A program made the translations under genes and the position numbers. DNA of 30,058 nt from an uncultured Atopobium sp. (GTDB lineage: Bacteria; Actinomycetota; Coriobacteriia; Coriobacteriales; Atopobiaceae), in assembly GCA_938036925.1 (NCBI GenBank), contig CALHVU010000056.1, positions 1 through 30,058 of the forward strand. The letters are read 5' to 3'. A model generated the notes under the pieces. The model was not told where the DNA came from. It saw only the letters and a list, made by a program, of their open reading frames with translations, and did no database searches. Positions 13,589 to 22,617 of this stretch are shown here, piece by piece (within the stretch, counting starts at the first letter, position 1; each line of letters begins with the position of its first letter).

Positions 13589-16500
13589 TCACAACTTCCC
13601 TCCAAAGGTCTGTTCAACAAACTCAGCAAGCTTTCCTTCCTTAGCCAGCTTCGCAGAGTCAGCCTTTACAAAGTTTGTATTGCAGCTGCCTCCTACCTCT
13701 CCGTTCGCACCCAAGATGTAGTTCGTTGCTATCTTGTAGATAATCTCGGTCGGTGCAATACCAAAGACCTGCTCTTCAAGGATGTGATTAAGCCTAGTTC
13801 GGTCATCTGGGAAAAGCTCACACATCTTTTCACTGTTAAACAAACGCTTTATAACCTCGGTAATGTAGAGACCACTCTTCATGTAGAGGTCAGCGAAGGT
13901 GTGATTCGGGTCGTCGAAGCAGCCCGGGTTTTCTTGCTCGAACAGGTCTACCATCTTCACAACCACGTTTCGGGGCGTAAAAATCTGGTTAGTCTTTTGC
14001 GGAGGCACGTAGTCGAAAATATCCTCGTCCTGACTGTCATCAAAGTAGTTGGCAAGCTTTCCGCGCAGGTTGATGAACTCATGCACCGAGTCATCAAAAA
14101 CCACGGGATCAAAAAGTTGTCCCTCAAAGTGAACTGTTTCTCCACTCTCGGGGTCGGTAACGTCTCCTCCGTCGCGCAGCAAGCAGAACTGCTCTACAGT
14201 CACGCTTGTTACCTCAAAGAATACATCCTCTGGAATTATCTGATCAAAGTGAGCTAACGTCGTATCCTCGTTGCCGTAAGCCATCAAGAACGATGGGATA
14301 GTGCGAGAGAATCCACGCAGGTGGTCGCGAATACTACCTTCAATGGTTTGCTTCTTGTTCTCCCTCTTGGCAGTTTCCACTTCGCGTACTACAGTCTCGC
14401 CAGCACTCTTTACCAGTTCATCACGAGAATCTTTGAGGTTCTCAACGAGACTCTGCCGCGCGTTCTCAATCTTTTTATCTTGGGCTCGGTTAATCTCATC
14501 AGCCTCTTCCTGTGTCTGTGCAAGGTCAAGCTGGCTTGCTCGCTCCTTCTCGATGCGATTCCTCTCAATGGTGAAATTACCCACCTCTCGGTGAAGTCTG
14601 ATGTCTACATCTGCCTTGATGCGGCGCTCCACCTTTTTCTGCTGCGAGGAGCGGAACTCATCGCCATACTTCTCATTCGCTGCCTCTACGAGAGGTTTGG
14701 CAATGCTATCCGAGAATATTGACTGCAAGTTATCAAGGAACACGTCACCAGAGTCACCATCCTCATCGACAGTAATGGTATCAATGACATCATCAAGCTC
14801 ATCTGCAATGGAGCTGTAGACTTTTTCTCCAAATATGCCATTGGCGAGACCTATCACCTGTTCCTGTGGAATCTCTACCTCGCCGTTCTCATTGAGATCA
14901 AGCTTATCTGCTGTGTCTTCGTGCACACCAAGCTCCTTGCTGGGAGCCTTATAGGGCTCGAGCTTTTGCAGCACATCGAGTACCTCGGCGGGCGCGCGGA
15001 AGATGTTCGAGATGTTCTGAAAGAGGAAGTCGCTCATGAAACCACGACGTACCACCTCACGCGAACGGATTTTACGCGGGATAGAGAGTACGCGCTCGGC
15101 ATCGAGCTCAATCATCTCGCCGTTCTCATCCTCACCGATAACCGGGAAGAAGTTGAGAAGCGTCCTCACGCGCTGCTTGCGGTCATCGGCGGTGCCACCA
15201 CCTGAGGCGGTATCGGTATAGAGATCGTTTGAAAACTCCTCGAAGATAGTAAGTGTGCGAGCAGGGTCAAAATCAAAGACGTAGGAATTCTCTTTGCGCA
15301 GGAACTTTCCATCTCTGTTGAACAGACATGGATTCTGCGCACGGAAGGCTGCCTGCATATAGAGTGCAGGACTCTTCATATTGGAGAGCATGAGTACTGC
15401 CGTCCACTCGGGAATAGTGACGCCGGTAGTAAGCTGGCCCACTGAGAGTGTGATGGTGTAACCATGTTCGGCTATGGCTTTGCGCACCTTGTCAAAGGCC
15501 TGAGCACTCACCTCATCGTCGTCCAGCTTACCGTCGCCTGCTGCAAGTACAATTTCATAATCCTTAAAAACGGGATGCTGTTTTAACTTCTTCGCAAGTG
15601 CTTTGGCTGAATCCACTCGGTTGAGCATCCAGAGCGTGTGACGCAGCTCGTCTTTGAGTTCAGATGTGGAAAACGGAAACTTCTTCTGTGTGGTAAGTGC
15701 GTCCAAAAAACGATTAACGTCATCGTTGTGAAGGAAATAGCCATTTTCGTTGGTAGCGAAAAACTCGTTTAGATCAAAGGCATACTCAACGTTCTCTCCG
15801 TCGATGTCCATGCCACGTTTGATTTTCCCTGCCACAATGTCGGACATCTGGTAAGTGAACATGTTAAGACGTGGAAGCTCCGCGTAGGGGTTTGGAAGTT
15901 CTGGGTTATCCCAATCTTTTTTTGCCTTCTGCTCATCGGCATAAGTCCAGTTGAAGATAGCGTCCTCAGGGAACTTCTCGTTAGCAATTGCTTTAAAAGG
16001 CGTACCTGAGAGGTGCAAAGTGAATTTGCGCTTTATATGGTCAAATGCCACATCAGTCTTGAAGGTATCTACACCCTCGTGAGCCTCATCAATGATAAGA
16101 ACATCCCACTCAAGTTCTGCCACATGGGCAAGCTTGTCATATTTTCCACCAAAATCAATAGCGCCCTTGAGATCTTGCAGGCTCACAAATTCAATAAAGC
16201 CCTTAGGAACACCGTTATTGAGCCCTTCTCGATACTGCTCACGAGAAAGACAATATGGCCTTCCTTGAAGTGTGCTTATAGAACTGATAAAAGCTAACCC
16301 CGACTCAGATCCGACAAACTTTACATAGTCGTCGTACCAAGAGTTTGCGATAGCAGGACGATTGGTAACGATAAGGATCTTTTGTGCGCCAATACGCTTA
16401 CAAAAATCGTACGAAGTAAGAGTCTTACCAAAGCGAGGCTTAGCGTTCCAGAGAAACTCACCACGCTCGTGAAGGTGTGCATAATCGGCCGTTTTTTCCG

Positions 16501-16915
16501 AAGCCCTCTCCTGCTCATCGCGCAGTCGATATTCAACGGGTGCAAGCGCATCTCCTACAATTCCATGATTTTCACGAAACTCATAAAAGCGCTGATGAGC
16601 AGGAGAGGGCTCTATTTCAAACCACTCAGTTCCTGGCTTGCTAACAATATCAAGCTTGCGAAGATAACCGTGGAAGTCAGTATCGTGAAAAGTCTCCCCT
16701 GTATCCTCATAAGTTGCATTGCCGTGCCATTCAAGCTTGTACTCCACGTCTGCGGTATGCATCTGCTGTTTAAGGCGTGTATCAACATTCTGCTCTGTAT
16801 AACCAATTTTGGTCCAACCATTATGACGGGCAATCTCAGGCGTCGTATAAGCATAAATCTGAGGTAACGCTGGATGTGATGTATTTACGAGCTTACTAAT
16901 ATCAGTGAAAGACAT
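13589..16915 (-). CDS. DEAH-box helicase with GIY-YIG-like N-terminus and methyltransferase-like C-terminus (R-M subunit)
   Basis: A 1108-aa multidomain protein. Residues about 18-112 resemble a GIY-YIG/T5orf172-type nuclease: QIYAYT, then WTKIGYT, TRLKQQ, and GTEWFEI as the late acidic block. Residues about 125-560 are an SF2 helicase: Walker A AKPRFGKT (158-165), DEAH (276-279), SGTP (303-306), and the late QAAFRAQNP. A helical region with a Glu/Arg-rich coiled coil follows. The last 135 residues carry QIFTPRNVV (979-981 FTP) and DLYMKSGLYITEV (1009 on), a degenerate N6-adenine methyltransferase motif X plus motif I (DPACGSG became DLYMKSG). It is probably the restriction/translocation subunit partnered with the methyltransferase 2 nt upstream. 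Confidence 0.85.
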   Translation of the reverse strand: MSFTDISKLVNTSHPALPQIYAYTTPEIARHNGWTKIGYTEQNVDTRLKQQMHTADVEYKLEWHGNATYEDTGETFHDTDFHGYLRKLDIVSKPGTEWFEIEPSPAHQRFYEFRENHGIVGDALAPVEYRLRDEQERASEKTADYAHLHERGEFLWNAKPRFGKTLTSYDFCKRIGAQKILIVTNRPAIANSWYDDYVKFVGSESGLAFISSISTLQGRPYCLSREQYREGLNNGVPKGFIEFVSLQDLKGAIDFGGKYDKLAHVAELEWDVLIIDEAHEGVDTFKTDVAFDHIKRKFTLHLSGTPFKAIANEKFPEDAIFNWTYADEQKAKKDWDNPELPNPYAELPRLNMFTYQMSDIVAGKIKRGMDIDGENVEYAFDLNEFFATNENGYFLHNDDVNRFLDALTTQKKFPFSTSELKDELRHTLWMLNRVDSAKALAKKLKQHPVFKDYEIVLAAGDGKLDDDEVSAQAFDKVRKAIAEHGYTITLSVGQLTTGVTIPEWTAVLMLSNMKSPALYMQAAFRAQNPCLFNRDGKFLRKENSYVFDFDPARTLTIFEEFSNDLYTDTASGGGTADDRKQRVRTLLNFFPVIGEDENGEMIELDAERVLSIPRKIRSREVVRRGFMSDFLFQNISNIFRAPAEVLDVLQKLEPYKAPSKELGVHEDTADKLDLNENGEVEIPQEQVIGLANGIFGEKVYSSIADELDDVIDTITVDEDGDSGDVFLDNLQSIFSDSIAKPLVEAANEKYGDEFRSSQQKKVERRIKADVDIRLHREVGNFTIERNRIEKERASQLDLAQTQEEADEINRAQDKKIENARQSLVENLKDSRDELVKSAGETVVREVETAKRENKKQTIEGSIRDHLRGFSRTIPSFLMAYGNEDTTLAHFDQIIPEDVFFEVTSVTVEQFCLLRDGGDVTDPESGETVHFEGQLFDPVVFDDSVHEFINLRGKLANYFDDSQDEDIFDYVPPQKTNQIFTPRNVVVKMVDLFEQENPGCFDDPNHTFADLYMKSGLYITEVIKRLFNSEKMCELFPDDRTRLNHILEEQVFGIAPTEIIYKIATNYILGANGEVGGSCNTNFVKADSAKLAKEGKLAEFVEQTFGGKL

Positions 16916-16917
16916 GA

Positions 16918-18972
16918 CTAATCCATCTCCTTCACATGTGACTCGATGAAGTCAATTTCTTCTTGGTTCAGTCCGTACTTCACGTAAAGTTGCTTATCGA
17001 TCTCGGAGATGGACTTCGACCAGTCGATGTCTGAGTCATCAGTGAAATCCTGAACTGGAACGAGACTCCATATATCTTGGGTAACCTTGAGAATTCCCAA
17101 AAGCGAGCGCGCGAATTTCGTCTCCAGATATTTAACAAGATTTTTCGCCTCCGCTTCTGTCTCGAAGTTTCCTATCGAAATGAACGACTGCGTATGTCCG
17201 ACTCCCTTAGCAGCAATCTCAAAAGACGAAAGCTTCTCTCCATAGGTTCCCGCGCCATTAGCCTTAGATAGGAGCACCTTATATCCACTGAAGTTTTCAG
17301 GAACATCGATGTATTGACGCTCTATCCAAAGGCATTCTCTCTTCTTTTTAAAGAGCCCGTAGATTGCGGCGTACTCCAAATCATCGAGTTTATTTCTGAA
17401 GAAAAGCTTATCGTAGAGATTATCCAACGCGTTTGTCCTCAAGTCGCAGGACTTGCCCATCAACTCAACGTACTCGGGATGGTCTTGCCTAGCCTTATCA
17501 GTGAACTTATAAGGAACGGCTCCAGTAACCATGCCGGGCAGAGTACCAGCACTAGTAGCCTGCACCTTAAACAGAGCGGAACGTAAGGGTTTATAAGGTA
17601 CAAACGTTTCAATTGCACCAAAATTCGATTCCTCATCGCGATAAGTGACTGCGACGCCACCCTTGATTTCCACACCAGAAAAGACCGTACTAGCGTCTGG
17701 CTCAAACTCCATGACCTTGAGATGAGGGTCTTGGAGCATCTTGCGATTCCATTCCTTTGGAGTTTGACCAGCATCTGATAGAAAGCGAGCGGGCGTAATC
17801 AACTCAACCTTGCTGGAAATCTTGTATGCCTCATCCATAAACAAATTGTAGATGGGTGGGTTGCGCTGGTTTCCTTCTAATTCCTCCTGGTATGGAGGGT
17901 TACCAATCACCGCATAGAATTTCTTATTCATGGGGCGCGCCTTGCCTTTCATCGCTTGAAACTCAAGAGGTTCGTTTTCCTGCCAGTCGTATATGATGCA
18001 GAAGGGTACCATCTCGCCGAACTCTTTTTTATCTTCTTCAACTACCTGGTCGAAGAATAATTCATCTAGAGGATCAAACAGCGTGGGTTGCAGCGGTTCT
18101 GGCACAGGCTCCTCATACCCGAAGAGAGTCGACTGCGCGACAGCATCCATCTTGTTGGTAGGTACAGCACATGTAAGACCATTCATCTGCCAGAAGTTCC
18201 ACGATACAATCCAAGCAGCTTGGTCCATCTCCTCGTCGGATATACCCACACTCCAGCGCTCACGCAGATGTTCACAGAACGTTTCAAATACGTTAATACG
18301 TGCAAGAAGAAGATTGTCTCCTTGGTATTCGAAGCCATAGGAAGCCTTAAGCGCCGCAAATGCCCAGCGTATCCATTCTTTGCGTGTTTTTGTTTTCTCG
18401 CTCACTACACGGAGCTTGCGATCGAGAAATCCAATACGTTTTTCCACAGGCAAGATTTCACCAGTAACAGTATCGTAGCGTGAGCACACAAAAGGGGCTT
18501 CGCCACAGGTTATCTCCAAACGTGGACTCTCAATATAAGCACGCCAGCCATGTCCTCTTTTTTGGGGAAAGATGATTGGCTCCTGAGCGATGTGCCACGT
18601 TTGATTGTCTTCAATGTTAAAAACATCCCGCACTCCAAACCAAGCAGCATCTATATCGTTGTTCATCTGATTGCAAAGCCAAGAAGGGGTGAAGACCTCA
18701 GCACGAGACTTTGTTCGCTTGGATTGATGTTCTTGTTCCTTAGCAATACGGGGCTTGATAACACCTGAGGAGAGACCGGTGATTTTCTCGACAGTAATTT
18801 CGTCGTCACCCATATATCCCTCGCCGAGCGCTTCATATTCATTATCCGCCCAGATAATATTACGGCCGGTAGTACGATCTTGAAGAAGTGTCTCTAGAAT
18901 CCGTGTTGGATACCGTGAGTCAAAGCTCTCGATGAAGCCAGAACCTATAGTATATTGTCCATTGGATTCCAC
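16918..18972 (-). CDS. Eco57I-like N6-adenine DNA methyltransferase
   Basis: A 684-aa methyltransferase of the Eco57I/type IIG-ISP class. Visible motifs are motif X (VFTPSWLCNQM, FTP 94-96), a motif-I variant LEITCGEAPF (154-161), and the catalytic motif IV NPPY (358-361), followed by PIYNLFMDEAYKI and LITPARFLSDAG, typical of this class. It would modify adenine in a specific DNA site to protect the host. The start is GTG 18972 with only a weak AGAGCAG site; no better in-frame start is evident. It is the first gene of the module, separated from the helicase by 2 nt. Its composition is richer in G and C than the flanking genes, suggesting separate acquisition. Confidence 0.88.
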   Translation of the reverse strand: MESNGQYTIGSGFIESFDSRYPTRILETLLQDRTTGRNIIWADNEYEALGEGYMGDDEITVEKITGLSSGVIKPRIAKEQEHQSKRTKSRAEVFTPSWLCNQMNNDIDAAWFGVRDVFNIEDNQTWHIAQEPIIFPQKRGHGWRAYIESPRLEITCGEAPFVCSRYDTVTGEILPVEKRIGFLDRKLRVVSEKTKTRKEWIRWAFAALKASYGFEYQGDNLLLARINVFETFCEHLRERWSVGISDEEMDQAAWIVSWNFWQMNGLTCAVPTNKMDAVAQSTLFGYEEPVPEPLQPTLFDPLDELFFDQVVEEDKKEFGEMVPFCIIYDWQENEPLEFQAMKGKARPMNKKFYAVIGNPPYQEELEGNQRNPPIYNLFMDEAYKISSKVELITPARFLSDAGQTPKEWNRKMLQDPHLKVMEFEPDASTVFSGVEIKGGVAVTYRDEESNFGAIETFVPYKPLRSALFKVQATSAGTLPGMVTGAVPYKFTDKARQDHPEYVELMGKSCDLRTNALDNLYDKLFFRNKLDDLEYAAIYGLFKKKRECLWIERQYIDVPENFSGYKVLLSKANGAGTYGEKLSSFEIAAKGVGHTQSFISIGNFETEAEAKNLVKYLETKFARSLLGILKVTQDIWSLVPVQDFTDDSDIDWSKSISEIDKQLYVKYGLNQEEIDFIESHVKEMD

Positions 18973-19369
18973 TGTTTACTGCTCTTTCTTCTTATTTTTA
19001 TCGAGCATACTTATGTATACGACTCCAAGAACTCCAGCTTATATATCTAGTTTATGAGTAAATATAACTAACGCATTTATAGATTTTACCATTATAAAAA
19101 CGCAATATTATCTCAGATGACAAGAGACTTTAGGGTGAATTGAAGAGTAGCAATTTTTCATCAGAGCTTTGGACATTATACAAAAATGTTGATTTTCTAA
19201 GTGAAGGAGTTCCCTGAGTTCTTCGCTTCATTAGAAAAGGCTTGGATTCACTATTCCTATAGGATTTCATCTTGAAAGAGCTCCTATCAATGAACCAGTT
19301 ACATATGGTGTTGAGCCGATTAAGGCTGCTAAAGCTTTTGGCTTTGCCAATTAGGTGAATGAACAACCC
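18973..19369. other. 397-bp gap with gene remnant and AT-rich promoter region
   Basis: No intact gene is present. The left 165 bp are AT-rich and probably contain the promoter for the methyltransferase operon, but no convincing -35/-10 pair can be chosen. The right part is the decayed plus-strand remnant at 19140-19354. Confidence 0.5.
19140..19354 (+). pseudogene. frameshifted 3' remnant of an unidentified gene
   Basis: Three short plus-strand segments in successive frames read like one protein: 19140-19214 (LKSSNFSSELWTLYKNVDF...), 19216-19260 (EFFASLEKAWIHYSY) and 19262-19351 (GFHLERAPINEPV... ending AKAFGFAN), then TAG at 19352. Each switch is explained by one extra base (19215 and 19261). 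The pieces have protein-like composition and join smoothly, unlike random AT-rich DNA. An in-frame TAG at 19131 closes the frame upstream, so only a C-terminal fragment remains. I cannot name the parent family. Confidence 0.5.
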
Positions 19370-20557
19370 TTACATATTCAACATCTTCCCCTGTGGCAGC
19401 AAATAAATAGCTTCTCCATCCGTCAGAATTTCAGCCTCTTTATTGAAAAATATATTTACATTAACAATACCCTCTACAAAAGGCTTAACATCTACAGCTT
19501 TTGCACTAGGCATATTTTCCATAAGAACATGTATTTGGCTCTTTTTAATTCTATCGAGGTTTTTGCTCATATCAATTAATGCCTCATCGATAGGAGTTGT
19601 ATTTCCGACAGGCGTTTTTTCAATGGCCTTTCCAAGATAGCTACCAGCACCAGAGAAAATTCCAAGTAATTGCTGCTCTAAAGTGCCTCTTCCTTGACCC
19701 TCCAGCTGATTATAAGCAGTTGTATATATCTTGCGATATTCAATTGATCTGTCATCTATCTTCTTTGCTACCGCATTTAGATATTCCTTATTGTAGTTTT
19801 CAAGCAGCAATGCCTCAAGAAAAGAGCTAAATGAAAATAGATATACAGCAATCTGGTAATCTTTCAGGAGTGAAAGAATCTTAAGTGCACGTTTTTCGGT
19901 AGCTGCATTTAGATCTATTAATTCTTTATCCTCAAATATCGAAATAATTTGTTCTTTAAAGAAAAGAATATCCTGTTCAGCATCTTTTCGTATATCCTGA
20001 ACTAGGATGTGCTTATTAATCTTGTATGTATCGTTATCTATATTAAAACGATAGTTCTCAAGGATGTCTACAAGGATTTCCAGGTTACCTCTTCTCTTTG
20101 CCTCATCTTTCTGACGTAAATATTCGAACATTTCTTGCTGAGTCCGCTGAATTGAATCAAATTTCCTATTTATTTCGAATAGCACAATAGCAACAGCAAT
20201 TAATTCCGGATCCTTGAAAGCCGCCTTTTCTATTCCATCAACCGGAATAAGTTCTGCCAGCTTTGATCCACCGTTATTCATTTTTGCAAAAGCACCAACT
20301 ATTTTCCCATTTTTTAATCTCTTAAGTGCTTTTGCGCCTTGAGGGAGAACTACTTTATAGATACCTTCAGCAGCCATAGCTGCCGAACGGCTGCTCTTTA
20401 ATATAGAGTTTATTAACATACCAAAGGAAGCAATTTCTCCAAATGGAATCTTTATTGCACTATCCAAAATACTACAGTCATTTATCTCGACCTCCTCTAG
20501 TACAATTCCAGCTTGCTGGAGTAGCTTATCCGAAGGCCTTTGAATCTCTCCACTCAT
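19370..20557 (-). CDS. 395-aa protein of unknown function
   Basis: I do not recognise this gene. The ATG at 20557 has a good AGGAGA site. Residues 25-85 are Ala/Gly/Ser-rich with amphipathic or weakly hydrophobic helices (ASFGMLINSILKSSRSAAMA, AAEGIYKVVLPQGAKALKR). Residues about 110-150 contain VAIVLFEINRKFDSIQRTQ followed by charged coiled-coil-like sequence. Residues 150-300 are helical, and a beta-rich tail ends the protein (NVNIFFNKEAEILTDGEAIYLLPQG). No catalytic motif is visible. It is AT-rich and lies upstream of the restriction-modification module on the same strand, separated by the remnant gap, so a role in defence or as a cargo gene is possible but unproven. Confidence 0.7.
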   Translation of the reverse strand: MSGEIQRPSDKLLQQAGIVLEEVEINDCSILDSAIKIPFGEIASFGMLINSILKSSRSAAMAAEGIYKVVLPQGAKALKRLKNGKIVGAFAKMNNGGSKLAELIPVDGIEKAAFKDPELIAVAIVLFEINRKFDSIQRTQQEMFEYLRQKDEAKRRGNLEILVDILENYRFNIDNDTYKINKHILVQDIRKDAEQDILFFKEQIISIFEDKELIDLNAATEKRALKILSLLKDYQIAVYLFSFSSFLEALLLENYNKEYLNAVAKKIDDRSIEYRKIYTTAYNQLEGQGRGTLEQQLLGIFSGAGSYLGKAIEKTPVGNTTPIDEALIDMSKNLDRIKKSQIHVLMENMPSAKAVDVKPFVEGIVNVNIFFNKEAEILTDGEAIYLLPQGKMLNM

Positions 20558-20724
20558 AAAAACTCTCCTAAAGACTGCAACCTAACCCAACAACCATAAG
20601 TCGATTATAAATTTTTTAATATCCAAACCCATAAAAGTTAAATACAAGAGCTATTTTATAGCCAACGTTTATCTGAGATTATATCTAATAGACATCGCAA
20701 TGCGAAAAGCTCTCAGTCGTCTAC

Positions 20725-20741
20725 TTGAGTTATTGACTCAA
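20725..20741. repeat. small inverted repeat downstream of the RDD gene
   Basis: TTGAGT (20725-20730) and ACTCAA (20736-20741) flank 5 nt, 32 bp past the stop of the RDD gene. There is no T-run; at most a weak terminator for the second PTS/peptidase locus. Confidence 0.3.
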
Positions 20742-20772
20742 TCTTATGCTATTTCAATTAACGAAAATTCGA

Positions 20773-21402
20773 CTAGTCAAAATCGTCAATTTCCACCACT
20801 TTTGTCCCAGCTAAATAATCATGAATTGCAAGGTGGTTTTTTGTAATTACAACCATTACCGCTGAAAACATAGTTAATAGGTACATTACTATGAAAACAT
20901 AGCTTTCAATATAAAATCCAGACACCAGCGTAAGTGCCTGAATAATATATCTCGTCGTAATAGTCGAAACACCTTCAATCAGAAGGAGACCAGGTATTAC
21001 CCTAATAACTAGCTGCTTTAGTTCTACTTTATTTCCTAAACTAGTCTCACATTGCAATTTAAATAACTTTTTGCCTGGTGTTTGGCCTGGCCAAATTTTC
21101 CAAGGTATTACTACGTAATAAACAATAAAAATCATCAAGGACAGTATGCAGCAAATGTAAGCAAACATATTTGAATATCCAAGCGCACTAAAGACATACA
21201 AATCACTGAACATATCAGAGCTATGAGTTACTAAGGCAAAGATTAGAACCTCTGGAAAACCAATGAGTAAACCTGAAAGTACCCAGTCAACAGCATATGC
21301 ATAAAATCTACGCATGGGAAATTTCCACATCATAGTTGAATTGCGTTTTGACTTTGAGCTCGAAGATCTTGTTGTATTTTTATGAGCCACTTTATTCCCC
21401 AT
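20773..21402 (-). CDS. RDD family membrane protein
   Basis: A 209-aa membrane protein with the RDD domain signature: an Arg-x-x-Ala-x-x-x-Asp pattern in RRFYAYAVDWVLSG, the conserved loop PGQTPGKKLFKLQ, and a late HDYLAGTKVVEID. There are four to five hydrophobic segments and a Lys/Ser-rich cytoplasmic N-terminus. The general role of RDD proteins is poorly known; some act in ion or compatible-solute transport. TTG 21405 is in frame, but ATG 21402 is preferred with AGGGG (21409-21413) 6 nt before it. It starts 9 bp after the upstream aminotransferase/lyase gene ends and is probably co-transcribed with it. Confidence 0.82.
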   Translation of the reverse strand: MGNKVAHKNTTRSSSSKSKRNSTMMWKFPMRRFYAYAVDWVLSGLLIGFPEVLIFALVTHSSDMFSDLYVFSALGYSNMFAYICCILSLMIFIVYYVVIPWKIWPGQTPGKKLFKLQCETSLGNKVELKQLVIRVIPGLLLIEGVSTITTRYIIQALTLVSGFYIESYVFIVMYLLTMFSAVMVVITKNHLAIHDYLAGTKVVEIDDFD

Positions 21403-21411
21403 CAAAATCCC

Positions 21412-22617
21412 CTATAAACTTAGACTATCAATACCTTTTGCAAAACGACGTAATCCATCGTTTAACTTTTCTCTAGGGCATCCAACACACATACGTAAAT
21501 ATCCTGCTCCTGAATTACCGTATGTCTCTCCAGGCATAATTCCAACATTTCCAATATTAACCAATGCGTCTTGTAAACGTTTCGAAGATACCTCCAAAGA
21601 GCTCACATCAATCCAAGCTAAATAAGTTGCTTCTGGAATTTCAAATTTTATATTCGGGTAGTGATCTGAAAGGAAGCTCTTTATTACCTGCATATTGCCA
21701 CGTATGTATGAACACAGATCATCAACATAAACTTCGCATTTGTTATACGCAACCATCGTTGCATATAGTCCCAAAGTACTACATGAATTAAGAAAATCAA
21801 CATGCCTAGTTTTATTTAAGAATGCTTCACGAACTTTACTAGACGGAACGACCACATATGACCCAATAAGACCAGGTGTATTGAAAGTTTTTGTGGGGGA
21901 TGTTGCAACGACCACTCTTTCATATTCTTTTAACTTAGAGATTACGCTGATATTTCTTCTGCCACACAAACTAATATCAGCATGAATTTCATCTGAAATG
22001 ATCCAGAGATTATGGTTTCGACAAATATCGATAATCCTATTTAATTCTTCCTCTGTCCACATACGTCCAGTAGGATTATGTGGAGAACACAGTAGCATTG
22101 CCTTACAAGAAGCAGCCGACTTATCAAGTTGCTCAAAATCAATCTCAAAAGTTTTATGTAAATAATCGACTGAAGCGTTCTCTAAATTCGATAAAAGAAT
22201 ACTTCTTACGAGTGTTCGGTCATTCCCTTCTACTACTCCAGGAAAAGAATCATACATAGGGTCGAAACATAAAACTCCATCGCCTGGATCTGTTAATAAT
22301 CGAATTAACAGAGAAACTGAATACATCACAGAAGGACTGTATAAAATCCAATCCTCATCTACACTGGCGTTGTATCTTCTCTCAAACCATGATGCAATTG
22401 AGCCCTTAAAATCATGATGATTCCATCGGGTATAGCCAAACTGTCCTCGAGCTGCAACTTCAGTAACTACATTTAAAACTTCTTCAGGAGGCAAAAAATC
22501 AGTATCAGAAATTGAAAAAGGCAAAATACCGGATTTGCCAAATCTATCCTGAATAAAATCCCACTGAGTGCAATATGTTCCATAGCGATTTTGAATTTTA
22601 TCGAAATCGTATCCCAT
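21412..22617 (-). CDS. MalY/PatB-type PLP enzyme (C-S beta-lyase / aminotransferase)
   Basis: A 401-aa fold-type I PLP enzyme of the MalY/PatB branch. The N-terminus (QWDFIQDRFGKSGILPFSISDTDF) matches the family's WxD(M/T)DF region. The substrate/PLP motifs are SPHNPTGRMW (Asn181), SDEIHADI (Asp209), the Schiff-base lysine SPTKTFN (Lys243), and YLRMCVGCP with the carboxylate-binding Arg. Known members cleave cystathionine and other cysteine S-conjugates to a thiol, pyruvate and ammonia. The start directly abuts the stop of the M24 peptidase gene, so the two are translationally linked. This suggests that amino acids released by the peptidases, possibly cysteine conjugates, are its substrate. 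Confidence 0.88.
   Translation of the reverse strand: MGYDFDKIQNRYGTYCTQWDFIQDRFGKSGILPFSISDTDFLPPEEVLNVVTEVAARGQFGYTRWNHHDFKGSIASWFERRYNASVDEDWILYSPSVMYSVSLLIRLLTDPGDGVLCFDPMYDSFPGVVEGNDRTLVRSILLSNLENASVDYLHKTFEIDFEQLDKSAASCKAMLLCSPHNPTGRMWTEEELNRIIDICRNHNLWIISDEIHADISLCGRRNISVISKLKEYERVVVATSPTKTFNTPGLIGSYVVVPSSKVREAFLNKTRHVDFLNSCSTLGLYATMVAYNKCEVYVDDLCSYIRGNMQVIKSFLSDHYPNIKFEIPEATYLAWIDVSSLEVSSKRLQDALVNIGNVGIMPGETYGNSGAGYLRMCVGCPREKLNDGLRRFAKGIDSLSL

Noticed and set aside
13583..15221. Several plus-strand open frames of 60-220 codons opposite the helicase gene
   Set aside because: They are antisense to a gene with clear helicase motifs, have no ribosome sites or known domains, and have shadow-like composition.
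19130..19366. 78-codon minus-strand frame upstream of the methyltransferase module
   Set aside because: No domain or ribosome site is visible, and the plus strand of the same stretch carries the more convincing frameshifted remnant.
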